Part shown: piece after piece, positions 54,332 through 62,581 of the stretch
How positions within the stretch are numbered: the first letter of the stretch is position 1
Layout of the letters: the number at the start of each line of letters is the position of its first letter
Notes under the pieces: model-generated
The model's input: only the letters and a program-made list of their open reading frames with translations
The model's database searches: none
What the model was told of the DNA's origin: nothing
From: Pseudomonas entomophila
GTDB taxonomy: Bacteria > Pseudomonadota > Gammaproteobacteria > Pseudomonadales > Pseudomonadaceae
DNA: 64,000 nucleotides
Assembly (NCBI RefSeq): GCF_018417595.1
Contig: NZ_CP070982.1
Span: 1,327,501-1,391,500, forward strand
Reading direction: 5' to 3'
Position numbers and translations under genes: made by a program

Positions 54332-56320
54332 GTGCCCATCACCTTCCAGGCCCTGTTCGCACCCAGCAGCCTCGCCCTGAAGTTCGCCCTCAAGACCCTG
54401 CTTGGTGGCGGCCTGGCGCTGTGGCTGGCGTTGCGCTGGGGACTGGAGCAGCCGGCCTGGGCCTTGATGACCGCGTTCATCGTGGCCCAGCCGCTGTCGG
54501 GCATGGTGGTGCAGAAGGGCCTTGCGCGCTTGGCCGGGACGCTGGTCGGCACCTTCATGTCGGTGGTGTTCATTGGCCTGTTCGCGCAGACGCCTTGGCT
54601 GTTTCTGTTCACCCTGGCGCTCTGGCTGGCGCTGTGCACCGCCGCCTCCACCCAGTTGCGCAGCGCCTGGGCCTATGCCTTCGTACTGGCCGGCTACACC
54701 GCGGCGATCATCGCCCTGCCGGCGATCGACCACCCGTTGCAGGTGTTTGACCAGGCCGTGGCCCGCTGCACCGAGATCAGCCTGGGGATTTGTTGCGCCA
54801 CCGCCAGCAGTGCCCTGGTCTGGCCCATGCGGGTGGAACAGCAGCTCGCCGGCCAGGCACGCCAGGCCTGGCAGAACGGCTTGCAGGCGGCCAGTGCCAT
54901 GCTCGCAGGCGAAGACGAAGCGCGCAAAGGGTTGCTGGAGACCCTCGGGCGGATTGTCGCCATCGACGCCCAGCGCGAACACGCCTGGTTCGAAGGCAGT
55001 CGCGGCCGACAACGGGCCCGGGCGATCCAGGGCCTGAGCCAGAAACTCATGGTGCTGTTGCGCCTGTCGCGCTCGGTGCGCCGGCAATGGCGCCAACTCG
55101 ACGAAACCGAAGCCCGGCACCTGTTGCCCTGGCTGGACGAGGTCCGCGCCCAGCTGGCCACACCCAGCCAGCCCAACCTGCTGGTGCTGCGCCAGCGCCT
55201 CTGGGACGCGGCCCACGACGAACGGATAAGCGCCGCCGAGCACTACTGTCTGGCACGCCTGACCCTGCTGCTGGACTACGCGATGGCCGCCAGCCAGGCC
55301 CTCGACGATGTGGAGCAGGGCAGGGCGCCGAAGGAAGTCGCGCAAAGCCTGGCCGCCCACCGCGACCTGTCGCTGGCCCTTTTGTTCGGATCACGCAGTG
55401 CCCTGGCGTTCCTGGTGATGAGCAGCTTCTGGCTGGCCACTGCCTGGCCTTCGGCGCCGGGGGGGCTGGTGTTGACCTGCGTGGTCTGCAGCCTATTCGC
55501 CAGCCGCGAGAACGGCGCGCAGATCGGTTTGAGCTTCCTGCGCGGCATCCTGCTGGCGATCCCGGTGGCGTTCCTGGTCGGGCAGATCCTGCTGCCGCAA
55601 TGGAGCAGCTTCGCCATGCTTTGCCTGGGCATGGGCGTGCCATTGTTCTTCGGCGCCCTGGGCATGGCTCATCCGCGCATCGGCGCCACCGCCACCTCCT
55701 ACTGCCTGCACTTCATCGTGCTGGTGGCGCCGCTCAATGCCATGCATTTCGACGTGGCGAGCATGCTCAACAGCGCCCAGGCCATGCTGGTGGGGGTGGG
55801 CGCCGCAGTACTGGCTTTCCGCCTGGTGGTGCTGCGCCATCCGGCCTGGCTGGGCCGGCGTCTGCGGGCGGCCACCCAAGGCGACCTGGTGCGATTGACC
55901 CGGCGTGATCTGCGCGGTGCCGACAGCTGGTTTGGCGGCCGCATGGCCGATCGCCTGATGCAGTTGGCGCGGCATGCCAGCGAATTGCCGGAAGCTGAGC
56001 GCAAACGTTGGGATGATGGCCTGCACGGCCTGGACATTGGCGACGAACTGGTGCACTTGCGCTTGTGCCTGGCCGTGGCCAATGCCCCCCTGGGCAGCGC
56101 CGAGCGTCAGTATTTGCAACAGCTGGGGGCGGTGCTCGCCAGCGGCCCGGCACCTGGCCGCGGCCAGCGCCTGGATGCCGCCAGCGAACAGTTCATCGAA
56201 GCCCTGCGTCGCCAGCCGCCCAGCGATCCGTTGCGTCTGGCCGAGGGGGCGGTTTTGCAGCTGCGCAAGAGCTGGGGCAAATGGTGCCGCTGGCAGGAGG
56301 ATCCCCATGGGGTTGCGTGA
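54332..56320 (+). CDS. FUSC-family inner-membrane efflux transporter (AaeB-like)
   Basis: 662 residues from GTG 54332 (AAGG upstream). Two clusters of membrane helices (residues about 15-170 and 345-490: LALKFALKTLLGGGLALWLALRW... and LALLFGSRSALAFLVMSSFWL...), each followed by a cytosolic region, the FUSC layout. Such proteins export aromatic carboxylic acids with a membrane-fusion partner. Overlaps the next gene by 14 bp. Confidence 0.9.
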   Translation: MPITFQALFAPSSLALKFALKTLLGGGLALWLALRWGLEQPAWALMTAFIVAQPLSGMVVQKGLARLAGTLVGTFMSVVFIGLFAQTPWLFLFTLALWLALCTAASTQLRSAWAYAFVLAGYTAAIIALPAIDHPLQVFDQAVARCTEISLGICCATASSALVWPMRVEQQLAGQARQAWQNGLQAASAMLAGEDEARKGLLETLGRIVAIDAQREHAWFEGSRGRQRARAIQGLSQKLMVLLRLSRSVRRQWRQLDETEARHLLPWLDEVRAQLATPSQPNLLVLRQRLWDAAHDERISAAEHYCLARLTLLLDYAMAASQALDDVEQGRAPKEVAQSLAAHRDLSLALLFGSRSALAFLVMSSFWLATAWPSAPGGLVLTCVVCSLFASRENGAQIGLSFLRGILLAIPVAFLVGQILLPQWSSFAMLCLGMGVPLFFGALGMAHPRIGATATSYCLHFIVLVAPLNAMHFDVASMLNSAQAMLVGVGAAVLAFRLVVLRHPAWLGRRLRAATQGDLVRLTRRDLRGADSWFGGRMADRLMQLARHASELPEAERKRWDDGLHGLDIGDELVHLRLCLAVANAPLGSAERQYLQQLGAVLASGPAPGRGQRLDAASEQFIEALRRQPPSDPLRLAEGAVLQLRKSWGKWCRWQEDPHGVA

Positions 56321-56513
56321 ATGGGCGCTGGGCGGCGTGCTGCTCAGTCCGTTTCTGGTCTACGTGTTGATGGCGCTGTTGCTCACCGGCGTGCTGCGCC
56401 TGGTGGTCCAGGCCACCCCCCTGGGGCGCTGGATCTGGCATGAAGCGCTGTTCGACGCGGCGTTGTTCGTTTGTGTCCTGTACCTGGTAGTACGTCTACT
56501 GGGCCCAATGTAA
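56307..56513 (+). CDS. DUF1656 (AaeX-like) small membrane protein
   Basis: 68 residues, two membrane helices (LLSPFLVYVLMALLLTGVL and ALFDAALFVCVLYLVVRLL). GGAGG precedes the ATG inside the end of the FUSC gene. Constant companion of AaeA/AaeB pumps; exact job unknown. Confidence 0.9.
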   Translation: MGLREWALGGVLLSPFLVYVLMALLLTGVLRLVVQATPLGRWIWHEALFDAALFVCVLYLVVRLLGPM

Positions 56514-56524
56514 GGAGTCATTCG

Positions 56525-57394
56525 ATGCGTACAGCCGTACGTACCCTGGTCACCCTGTGCGTGGTGATCCTCGCCGTGTTCGCCGGCTACCAGCTCTGGC
56601 AGTACTACATGCTCACGCCCTGGACCCGGGATGCGCGGGTGCGGGCCGATGTGGTGGTGATCGCCCCTGATGTGTCGGGCTGGGTCAGCGCGCTCAAGGT
56701 CCGCGACAACCAGCAGGTCAAGGCCGGTGAACTGCTGATGACCATCGACCGCGAGCGTTTCCAGGCCGCCTTCGACCAGGCCAGCGCCGTGGTCGAGACC
56801 CGCACCCAGCAACTGCGTCTGCGTGATCGCGAAGCGGCGCGGCGCACGGCGCTGGGGACCGAGGCGATCAGTGCCGAGCTGCGCGAGAACGCCCAGATCA
56901 ACGCTGCCGTTGCCCGCGGCGAACTGCACGAAGCCGAGGCGCAGTTGCAGGTGGCCAGGATCAACCTGGCACGTAGCGAAGTGCGCGCCCCACGTGGCGG
57001 GCATATCACCAACCTGCGCCTGGCCGAGGGCAACTTCGTCAATACCGGGCAGTCGGTGATGGCGCTGGTGGACGATGCCACTTTCTATATCCAGGCCTAT
57101 TTCGAGGAAACCAAGCTGCCGCGCATTCGTGTCGGCGATACGGTGAACGTGTGGTTGATGGGCGCGGGCGAGTCGATGCAGGGTCATGTGGAAAGCATCA
57201 GCCGCGGGATCACCGACCGCAATTCGACACCTGACGGGCAGTTGCTGCCGGAAGTGGAGCCCACCTTCAACTGGGTGCGGCTGGCGCAGCGGATTCCGGT
57301 GCGCATACGGTTGGACCAGATCCCCGAGGGGGTGACCCTGAGCGCGGGGATGACAGCTAGCGTGCAGGTGCATGAGGACCAGGGGCAGCGATGA
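56525..57394 (+). CDS. HlyD-family periplasmic adaptor (AaeA-like)
   Basis: 289 residues from ATG 56525 (AAGGAG upstream). N-terminal anchor (TLVTLCVVILAVFAGYQLW), then a biotinyl-lipoyl-like hairpin domain (TRDARVRADVVVIAPDVSGW... VKAGELLMTIDRERF), coiled coil (ARGELHEAEAQLQVARINL), and barrel domain (VRAPRGGHITNLRLAEGNFV). Bridges the inner-membrane pump to an outer-membrane channel, which is not encoded in this cluster. Confidence 0.92.
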   Translation: MRTAVRTLVTLCVVILAVFAGYQLWQYYMLTPWTRDARVRADVVVIAPDVSGWVSALKVRDNQQVKAGELLMTIDRERFQAAFDQASAVVETRTQQLRLRDREAARRTALGTEAISAELRENAQINAAVARGELHEAEAQLQVARINLARSEVRAPRGGHITNLRLAEGNFVNTGQSVMALVDDATFYIQAYFEETKLPRIRVGDTVNVWLMGAGESMQGHVESISRGITDRNSTPDGQLLPEVEPTFNWVRLAQRIPVRIRLDQIPEGVTLSAGMTASVQVHEDQGQR

Positions 57395-57433
57395 GCCTGG
57401 CCCAGTGGGGCAATGGGACGCTCAGCGCCCCTG

Positions 57434-57468
57434 GCCCGGCTATGCCGGGCATCGCCAGCAAGGCTGGC
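57434..57468. repeat. Two adjacent hairpins between convergent genes
   Basis: GCCCGG/CCGGGC (57434-57450) and GCCAGC/GCTGGC (57454-57468), a REP-like arrangement between the aaeA-like and SDR genes. Could act as a bidirectional end point. Confidence 0.55.
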
Positions 57469-57493
57469 CCCTACAGATGAGCGGCGGCAGTTC

Positions 57494-58222
57494 TCAGGGC
57501 TGCTGTGCGGTGGCTGCCAGTACGATTTCGCGAATGCACACCTGTTGTGGCTGCTGGTAGGCCCACAGGATCGCCCCGGCCACATCCTCGGCACTCAGCA
57601 CCACGCCGCCCATGTCATTGGCTTTCCAAGCCTCGTAGCCGCGCTTGATGTCCTCGTCGGTGGTATGCCCCAGCAACTCGGTCTCCACCGCTCCCGGTGC
57701 GATGGTGACCACGCGCACGTTGTGCGGTGCCAGCTCCTCGCGCAGGTTCTCCGACAAGCCATGCACGGCGAACTTGCTGCCGACATAGGCGACATGGTTG
57801 GGGAAGGTCTTGCGCCCGGCCACGGAGCTGACGTTGATCAGCGTGCCATGGCGCCGCTCGAGCATGCCGCCGACCAGCGCATGCACCCCATTGAGCAGCC
57901 CCTTCACATTGATGTCGAACATGCGCTCCCACTGCTCCGGGTCCTGCTCGCTCATCTGCCCTAGCAGCATCACCCCGGCGTTGTTCACCAGCGCGTCGGC
58001 CGGCCCATGCAGGGATTCGGCTTCCTTCACGGCCGCCACCAGCGCGGCACGATCACGGATGTCCACCGCACGGCACAGGGCATTGGGCAGTGCCAGGGCT
58101 TCCAGGCGCTCCAGGCGCCGGGCAATCAGCAGCAAAGGGTGGCCCGCGGCGGAAAACAGACGGGCGGTGGCGGCACCGATGCCGGAGCTGGCGCCGGTGA
58201 CGATGATCAGTGGTTTGTTCAT
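57494..58222 (-). CDS. Short-chain dehydrogenase/reductase (SDR), module 1
   Basis: 242 residues. Classical SDR: cofactor motif TGASSGIGAATARL, NNAG (LVNNAGVMLLG), catalytic Ser in INVSSVAG, YxxxK (VAYVGSKFAV), and PGAVETEL. RR after beta2 (IARRLERL) favours NADP(H). GGAGG precedes the ATG. Divergent from the LysR gene at 58324 (101 bp), the standard regulator-target arrangement. Confidence 0.9.
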   Translation of the reverse strand: MNKPLIIVTGASSGIGAATARLFSAAGHPLLLIARRLERLEALALPNALCRAVDIRDRAALVAAVKEAESLHGPADALVNNAGVMLLGQMSEQDPEQWERMFDINVKGLLNGVHALVGGMLERRHGTLINVSSVAGRKTFPNHVAYVGSKFAVHGLSENLREELAPHNVRVVTIAPGAVETELLGHTTDEDIKRGYEAWKANDMGGVVLSAEDVAGAILWAYQQPQQVCIREIVLAATAQQP

Positions 58223-58323
58223 GGTGGCCTCCAAGGCATAATCGCTTTCGATGGCGGGAATTCTAGATAGCGTTCCCGGCCATTAAAAACGGCTTATTTC
58301 TCTGGCTGGCATCGGTTCTATCT

Positions 58324-59103
58324 ATGGATATCCGTCACCTCAAGGCGTTCATCGCGGTATTCGAAGAGCGCAACATCACTGTAGCCGCCCAGCGCCTGTG
58401 CGTGGCCCAGCCGACCTTGTCGGTAACCATTCGCCAGCTGGAGGACGACCTGGGCGCCGAACTGTTCCTGCGCCAGGCCCGTGGCGTCGAAGTCAGCGAA
58501 CAGGCTCGCGAACTCTACCCCCTGGCTTGTCGCATGGTGGCCGAAGCCGATGCATTGCGCCTGCGTTTTCGCCAGGGCCAGGAGCGGGTGCCCTTGACCT
58601 TGGGCATCGAGGCGGATATCGCCCCGGCCCAGGTCGAGTCCTGCGTGCGTCTGGCCAGCCAGGCGGTGCCCGGGTTGCAACTGACCTTGCTGGAAGGATG
58701 CGCCGGGGATGCACGACTGGCCGATGAGGCCCAGCGGTGTGAGGACGAACTGTTCCTGCCGCTGTGGGACGAGGCCTTTGTCCTGGCGATGACCACAGGC
58801 AGCCAACCGGATGGACGCTGGATCACCTGCCCGCAGCACCCCTCGCACCAGCGGCTGATGAGCCTCTATGACGAGGGGGAGCAGGTCGGGCAGGCCGGCT
58901 CGCTGCAGCAGTCTCTTATCATGGTCGCCGCTGGCCTGGGGAGTGCCTGGCTGCCCCAGTCGCTGGTCGAGCGGTATCCAGGGGTCTATTGGCAACCCGC
59001 CCCAGGGCTGTCGTTGCGCCGCCGTGTCGGTTTGTGCCTCACCACCCAGGCCCTGGCGCTGCCGGCATTGGCCAGCTTGCACCAGGCACTCATGGGGACT
59101 TGA
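58324..59103 (+). CDS. LysR-type regulator, module 1 (short effector domain)
   Basis: 259 residues, with the winged HTH (MDIRHLKAFIAVFEERNITVAAQRLCVAQPTLSVTIRQLEDDLG) intact but an effector domain ~40 residues shorter than the usual 290-310-residue family length. Probably represses or activates the divergent SDR gene. It ends 4 bp from the convergent end of SDR module 2. Confidence 0.88.
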   Translation: MDIRHLKAFIAVFEERNITVAAQRLCVAQPTLSVTIRQLEDDLGAELFLRQARGVEVSEQARELYPLACRMVAEADALRLRFRQGQERVPLTLGIEADIAPAQVESCVRLASQAVPGLQLTLLEGCAGDARLADEAQRCEDELFLPLWDEAFVLAMTTGSQPDGRWITCPQHPSHQRLMSLYDEGEQVGQAGSLQQSLIMVAAGLGSAWLPQSLVERYPGVYWQPAPGLSLRRRVGLCLTTQALALPALASLHQALMGT

Positions 59104-59107
59104 TCGA

Positions 59108-59866
59108 TCAGAGGAACATGCCGCCGGAGACCTCCAGGCGCTGCCCGGTGATCCAGCCGTTGCCCTCTTCCAGCAACAACGCGATGGCCGCGCCAATATC
59201 ATCGGGCAAGCCAACCCGCCCGAGCGCGGTGTTCCCGGCAATGAAATCGTTGACTTGCGCGTTGTCGCGCACCACGCCACCGCCGAAGTCGGTCTCGATG
59301 GCGCCCGGCGCAAGTATGTTCACCCGGATGCCGCGTGGCCCCAGCTCCTTGGCTTGGTAACGGGTCAGCACTTCCATCGCCCCCTTCATCGCCGCATAGG
59401 CGGCATAGCCGGGCAGGGTGAAGCGGGTCAGGCCGGTGGAAATATTGACGATGCGTCCACCGTCGGCAATCAAGGGTAGCAGGCGCTGGGTCAGGAAGAA
59501 GGGGCCCTTGAGCTGGATGTTCAGCAACTGCTCGAACTGCGCTTCGCTGGTTTCGCTGAACGGCACATTCAAGCCGATGCCGGCGTTGTTCACCAGGAAG
59601 TCCAGCTGACGGCGGCCAAAGCGCTGCTCAAGGGTGTCACCCAGGCGTTCGATGAAGGTGGCGAAGCTGGCGCTGTCACTGACGTCCAGCTGCAACATGG
59701 CCGCCCGCACGCCGGCCTGTTCCAGCCTTGCTGCCACGGCCTGGGCCTCGTCGGCCTTGCTGTGGTAAGTGCCGATGATATCGATGCCGCGGGCGGCGAG
59801 GTGTTCGGCGGCGTTGCGGCCCAGGCCGCGGCTGGCGCCGGTGATCAGGGCGATCTTGCGAGTCAT
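59108..59866 (-). CDS. Short-chain dehydrogenase/reductase (SDR), module 2
   Basis: 252 residues from ATG 59866 (GAGGTAACC upstream). TGASRGLGRNAAEHL, NNAGIGLN, Ser in VNISTGLTRF, YxxxK as YAAYAAMKGAM, and LAPGAIETDFGGG. Likely NADP-dependent (TYHSK position). Divergent from the LysR gene at 59986. Confidence 0.9.
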   Translation of the reverse strand: MTRKIALITGASRGLGRNAAEHLAARGIDIIGTYHSKADEAQAVAARLEQAGVRAAMLQLDVSDSASFATFIERLGDTLEQRFGRRQLDFLVNNAGIGLNVPFSETSEAQFEQLLNIQLKGPFFLTQRLLPLIADGGRIVNISTGLTRFTLPGYAAYAAMKGAMEVLTRYQAKELGPRGIRVNILAPGAIETDFGGGVVRDNAQVNDFIAGNTALGRVGLPDDIGAAIALLLEEGNGWITGQRLEVSGGMFL

Positions 59867-59985
59867 TGCGGTTACCTCGTGGTGGGGCGGTGGCTGTTGG
59901 CGACAGGTTATTGATCGGATGGTGGCTGTTAAATCCTGTGAACTCGGAAATACTGTTCGCAAAATTTGGACAGTTGGTGCCATCG

Positions 59986-60903
59986 ATGAACAAGCTGGAG
60001 CTTTTGCGCACCTTCGTGAGGGTCAGCGAGTTGTGCAGTTTCACCCAGGCCGGCGACAGCCTCGGGTTGCCGCGTTCGACCGTCTCCGAGCAGGTGCGGG
60101 CCTTGGAGCGTTTGCTTGGCACACGCCTTTTCAACCGCACCACTCGCCGCGTGCAGGTGACCCAGGATGGCGCGTTGCTGTACGAGCGCAGCAAGGACCT
60201 GCTGTCGGGCATGGACGAAATCGAAAGCCTGTTCCGCGCCGACGATGCCGAGCTGGCCGGGCGTTTGCGCATCGACCTGCCGACCATGATGGCGCGTCGG
60301 GTCATCGTGCCGGCCCTGCCAGGGTTTCTCGAGCGTTTCCCGCGACTGGAGGTGGAAATCAGTTGCACCGACCGCCAGGTCGACCTGCTGCGCGAAGGCT
60401 TCGATTGCGTGATGCGGATCGGCACGCTGGGCGACCTGGACGTGGTGGCTCGCCCGGTTGGCCGCCTGAGCATGTGCAACTGCGCCAGCCCCGCGTACCT
60501 GGAGCGCCACGGTATGCCGCGAAACCTCTCGGACCTCGCCGACCATCGCTTGGTCCATTACGTGCGTACGCTGGGTGGCCGCAGCCAGGGTTTCGAGTAC
60601 GAGCAGGACGGCGAACTGCGTTTCCAGGCCATGGGCGGCGTGGTCACGGTCAACAACGCCGAGGCTTACTCTGCAGCCTGCCTGGCCGGCCTTGGCTTGA
60701 TCCAGGTGCCGATGGTCGGGGTGGATGAACACCTGCGTCGGGGTGAGCTGGTGTCGGTGCTCGAGCCCTGGCAGGCGCAAGCGATGCCGGTGTCGCTGCT
60801 CTATGCCCGGCAACGCCATGTGCCGCGTCGGGTCCAGGCCTTCATGAACTGGCTGGCGGTGTTGCTGGAACCCCAGGTCGATCCAGCGGCAGGCGCAAGC
60901 TGA
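59986..60903 (+). CDS. LysR-type regulator, module 2
   Basis: 305 residues, normal length. HTH MNKLELLRTFVRVSELCSFTQAGDSLGLPRSTVSEQVRALERLLG and two-lobed effector domain (GRLRIDLPTMMARRVIVPALPGF... GLIQVPMVGVDEHLRRGELV). It resembles AaeR/CrgA-type LysR proteins that regulate an adjacent divergent oxidoreductase. ATG 59986 chosen; in-frame upstream sequence is intergenic. Confidence 0.92.
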   Translation: MNKLELLRTFVRVSELCSFTQAGDSLGLPRSTVSEQVRALERLLGTRLFNRTTRRVQVTQDGALLYERSKDLLSGMDEIESLFRADDAELAGRLRIDLPTMMARRVIVPALPGFLERFPRLEVEISCTDRQVDLLREGFDCVMRIGTLGDLDVVARPVGRLSMCNCASPAYLERHGMPRNLSDLADHRLVHYVRTLGGRSQGFEYEQDGELRFQAMGGVVTVNNAEAYSAACLAGLGLIQVPMVGVDEHLRRGELVSVLEPWQAQAMPVSLLYARQRHVPRRVQAFMNWLAVLLEPQVDPAAGAS

Positions 60904-62056
60904 ACAAGGTACCGCCCTGGACGCTGGACGCCACTTCCATATGCCCGCCGTGGGCCAGGGCGATCTGGCTGGCAATGTACAAGCCCAGCCCCAGGCCTTG
61001 TTGCGGGGTGTCGGACATTGGGCGAGTGAAGGGCTGGAACAGCAGTGGCAAGGTCTGTGCGGGAATTGGCGTGCCTTGATTGTGCACGCTCAGGTTGAAG
61101 GTACGGGCCTCGATGCTGGCTCGCACGGTGACCGGACTGTCTGGCGCGCCATGGGCCAGGGCGTTGGCGATCAGGTTCGACAGCAGTTGCGTGAGCCGTT
61201 CGCGGTCGCAGTACAGCCCATCGACTTCGCCGATCTGCAGGTCGATGCGCCGTTGCGGGTGCACCCGCTGCAGCTCCGAGGCGACATGGCACAGGGCCGC
61301 GCGCAGGTCGCGGCAGGGTTGCAGGTTGAGCGCGATACCGGCCCCCAACCGCCCACGGGCGAAGTCCAGGACATCCCGTACGAGCTGAGTGGCACGTTGG
61401 CCGCAGGTCAGGATGTGCTGGGCGATCAGCAGCTGTTTATCGTCTTGCAGGCGCTGGCTCAACAGTTCGGCGCCGGCGGTGATGGCGAACAGCGGGTTGC
61501 GCAGGTCGTGCCCCAGCACGGCGATGAACTGTTCACGCACCTCGGCCATGGCCCGTTCCTTCAACAGGGCCTGTTCGGTGCGTTGGGCGTTCTCCTCGCT
61601 CTCGATCTGAATCGCCAGCAAGCGCGCGAAGGATTCCATCATCGGCTGGATGGCTGTCCCTTTCAACGCAGTGGGGTTGGGGTCGAGGGCGCAGATGGTG
61701 CCGAAGAAGCTACCATCGGTGCGCAGCACCGGCACTGAAATGTAGCTTTCGAAGCGGTATTGGCGCGGCGTGTGATGATGGCAGTACTGCTCGTCCTCGC
61801 TGGCCTTGTCGATCACGATGGTCTGGCGGGTGCTGCGGATCTCGTGGCACAGCGTGGTGGTCACGTCGAGTTCGCCACCCACATCCAGGCCGAAACCCAG
61901 GGTGTCGAGCACGGCGCAGGCCGTCCAGCTGTTTTCGGTTACCCGCGCCACGGCGGCAAAGCGTAGGCCGGTGGTCTCGCAGATCACCTGGAGAATGGCG
62001 GGCACCGCATTGATACGGCCGATGATAGCGATGTCGGTGTTGACGGCCTGGGTCAT
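60842..62056 (-). CDS. GAF-domain sensor histidine kinase
   Basis: 404 residues from ATG 62056; an alternative ATG at 62092 gives 12 more. N-terminal GAF (about 15-160: FAAVARVTENSWTACAVLDTLGF... CHEIRSTRQTIVIDKASED... YISVPVLRTDGSFFGTICALDP), HisKA with AVLGHDLRNPLFAI, and HATPase with N box LLSNLIANALAHGA and G box GLGLGLYIASQIALAHGG. No transmembrane segment, so cytosolic. No response regulator nearby. Its 3' end overlaps the convergent LysR gene by 62 bp. Confidence 0.9.
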   Translation of the reverse strand: MTQAVNTDIAIIGRINAVPAILQVICETTGLRFAAVARVTENSWTACAVLDTLGFGLDVGGELDVTTTLCHEIRSTRQTIVIDKASEDEQYCHHHTPRQYRFESYISVPVLRTDGSFFGTICALDPNPTALKGTAIQPMMESFARLLAIQIESEENAQRTEQALLKERAMAEVREQFIAVLGHDLRNPLFAITAGAELLSQRLQDDKQLLIAQHILTCGQRATQLVRDVLDFARGRLGAGIALNLQPCRDLRAALCHVASELQRVHPQRRIDLQIGEVDGLYCDRERLTQLLSNLIANALAHGAPDSPVTVRASIEARTFNLSVHNQGTPIPAQTLPLLFQPFTRPMSDTPQQGLGLGLYIASQIALAHGGHMEVASSVQGGTLFSLRLPLDRPGVPATPPASS

Positions 62057-62243
62057 GAAAGGTCCGGAGTTAAAGCGGGTAAAAGGGGCCATGACCCAGT
62101 TTAGCGGGCTTGTGAAAAACGAATGAAAAACCTTGGCGAACCGTCTCGCAGTTGCGTTAGGCTGGCACCTGCGCGTTGCCCGCCAGAGGCGACCGCCCCA
62201 GCCCGGCGTGCGTCACTTCCGAATTTCTTTGCGAGGTTACGTC

Positions 62244-62570
62244 ATGGCCATCACGTCACAGGACATCTGCAACGCCGCCGACCAGCTCAAGGGCTTCGTC
62301 GGTTTTCATGGCAAGCGCGGCACCCATATCGTGCGCTTTTCCGAAGACTCGTTCGGCATGGATGTGGCCGACGACAGCATCACCCCCTGCAGCGAGTTCG
62401 TATGGCGCGCCGATGGCGACTTGCGCATGGCACTGTGCCGCGAGCGCCTGGCGCTGCTGTTCGACCAGCATGTGGACGACCGCCTGAACATCGGCGAGCC
62501 ACTGCGCCTCTACCTGCGGCGTACCGACTTGCCGGAAATCGTTGCCGAGCGCAGCCCCGTCAGCCGGTAA
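62244..62570 (+). CDS. Small conserved hypothetical protein
   Basis: 108 residues from ATG 62244, with GCGAGG 8 nt upstream; a longer frame to 62133 lacks one. Cytoplasmic (MAITSQDICNAADQLKGFVGFHGKRGTHIVRF... LRMALCRERLALLFDQHVDDRLNIGEPLRLYLRRTDLPEI). No family recognised. Convergent with the PAS-GGDEF-EAL gene (11 bp gap). Confidence 0.75.
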   Translation: MAITSQDICNAADQLKGFVGFHGKRGTHIVRFSEDSFGMDVADDSITPCSEFVWRADGDLRMALCRERLALLFDQHVDDRLNIGEPLRLYLRRTDLPEIVAERSPVSR

Positions 62571-62581
62571 GTGTCGTTGCT

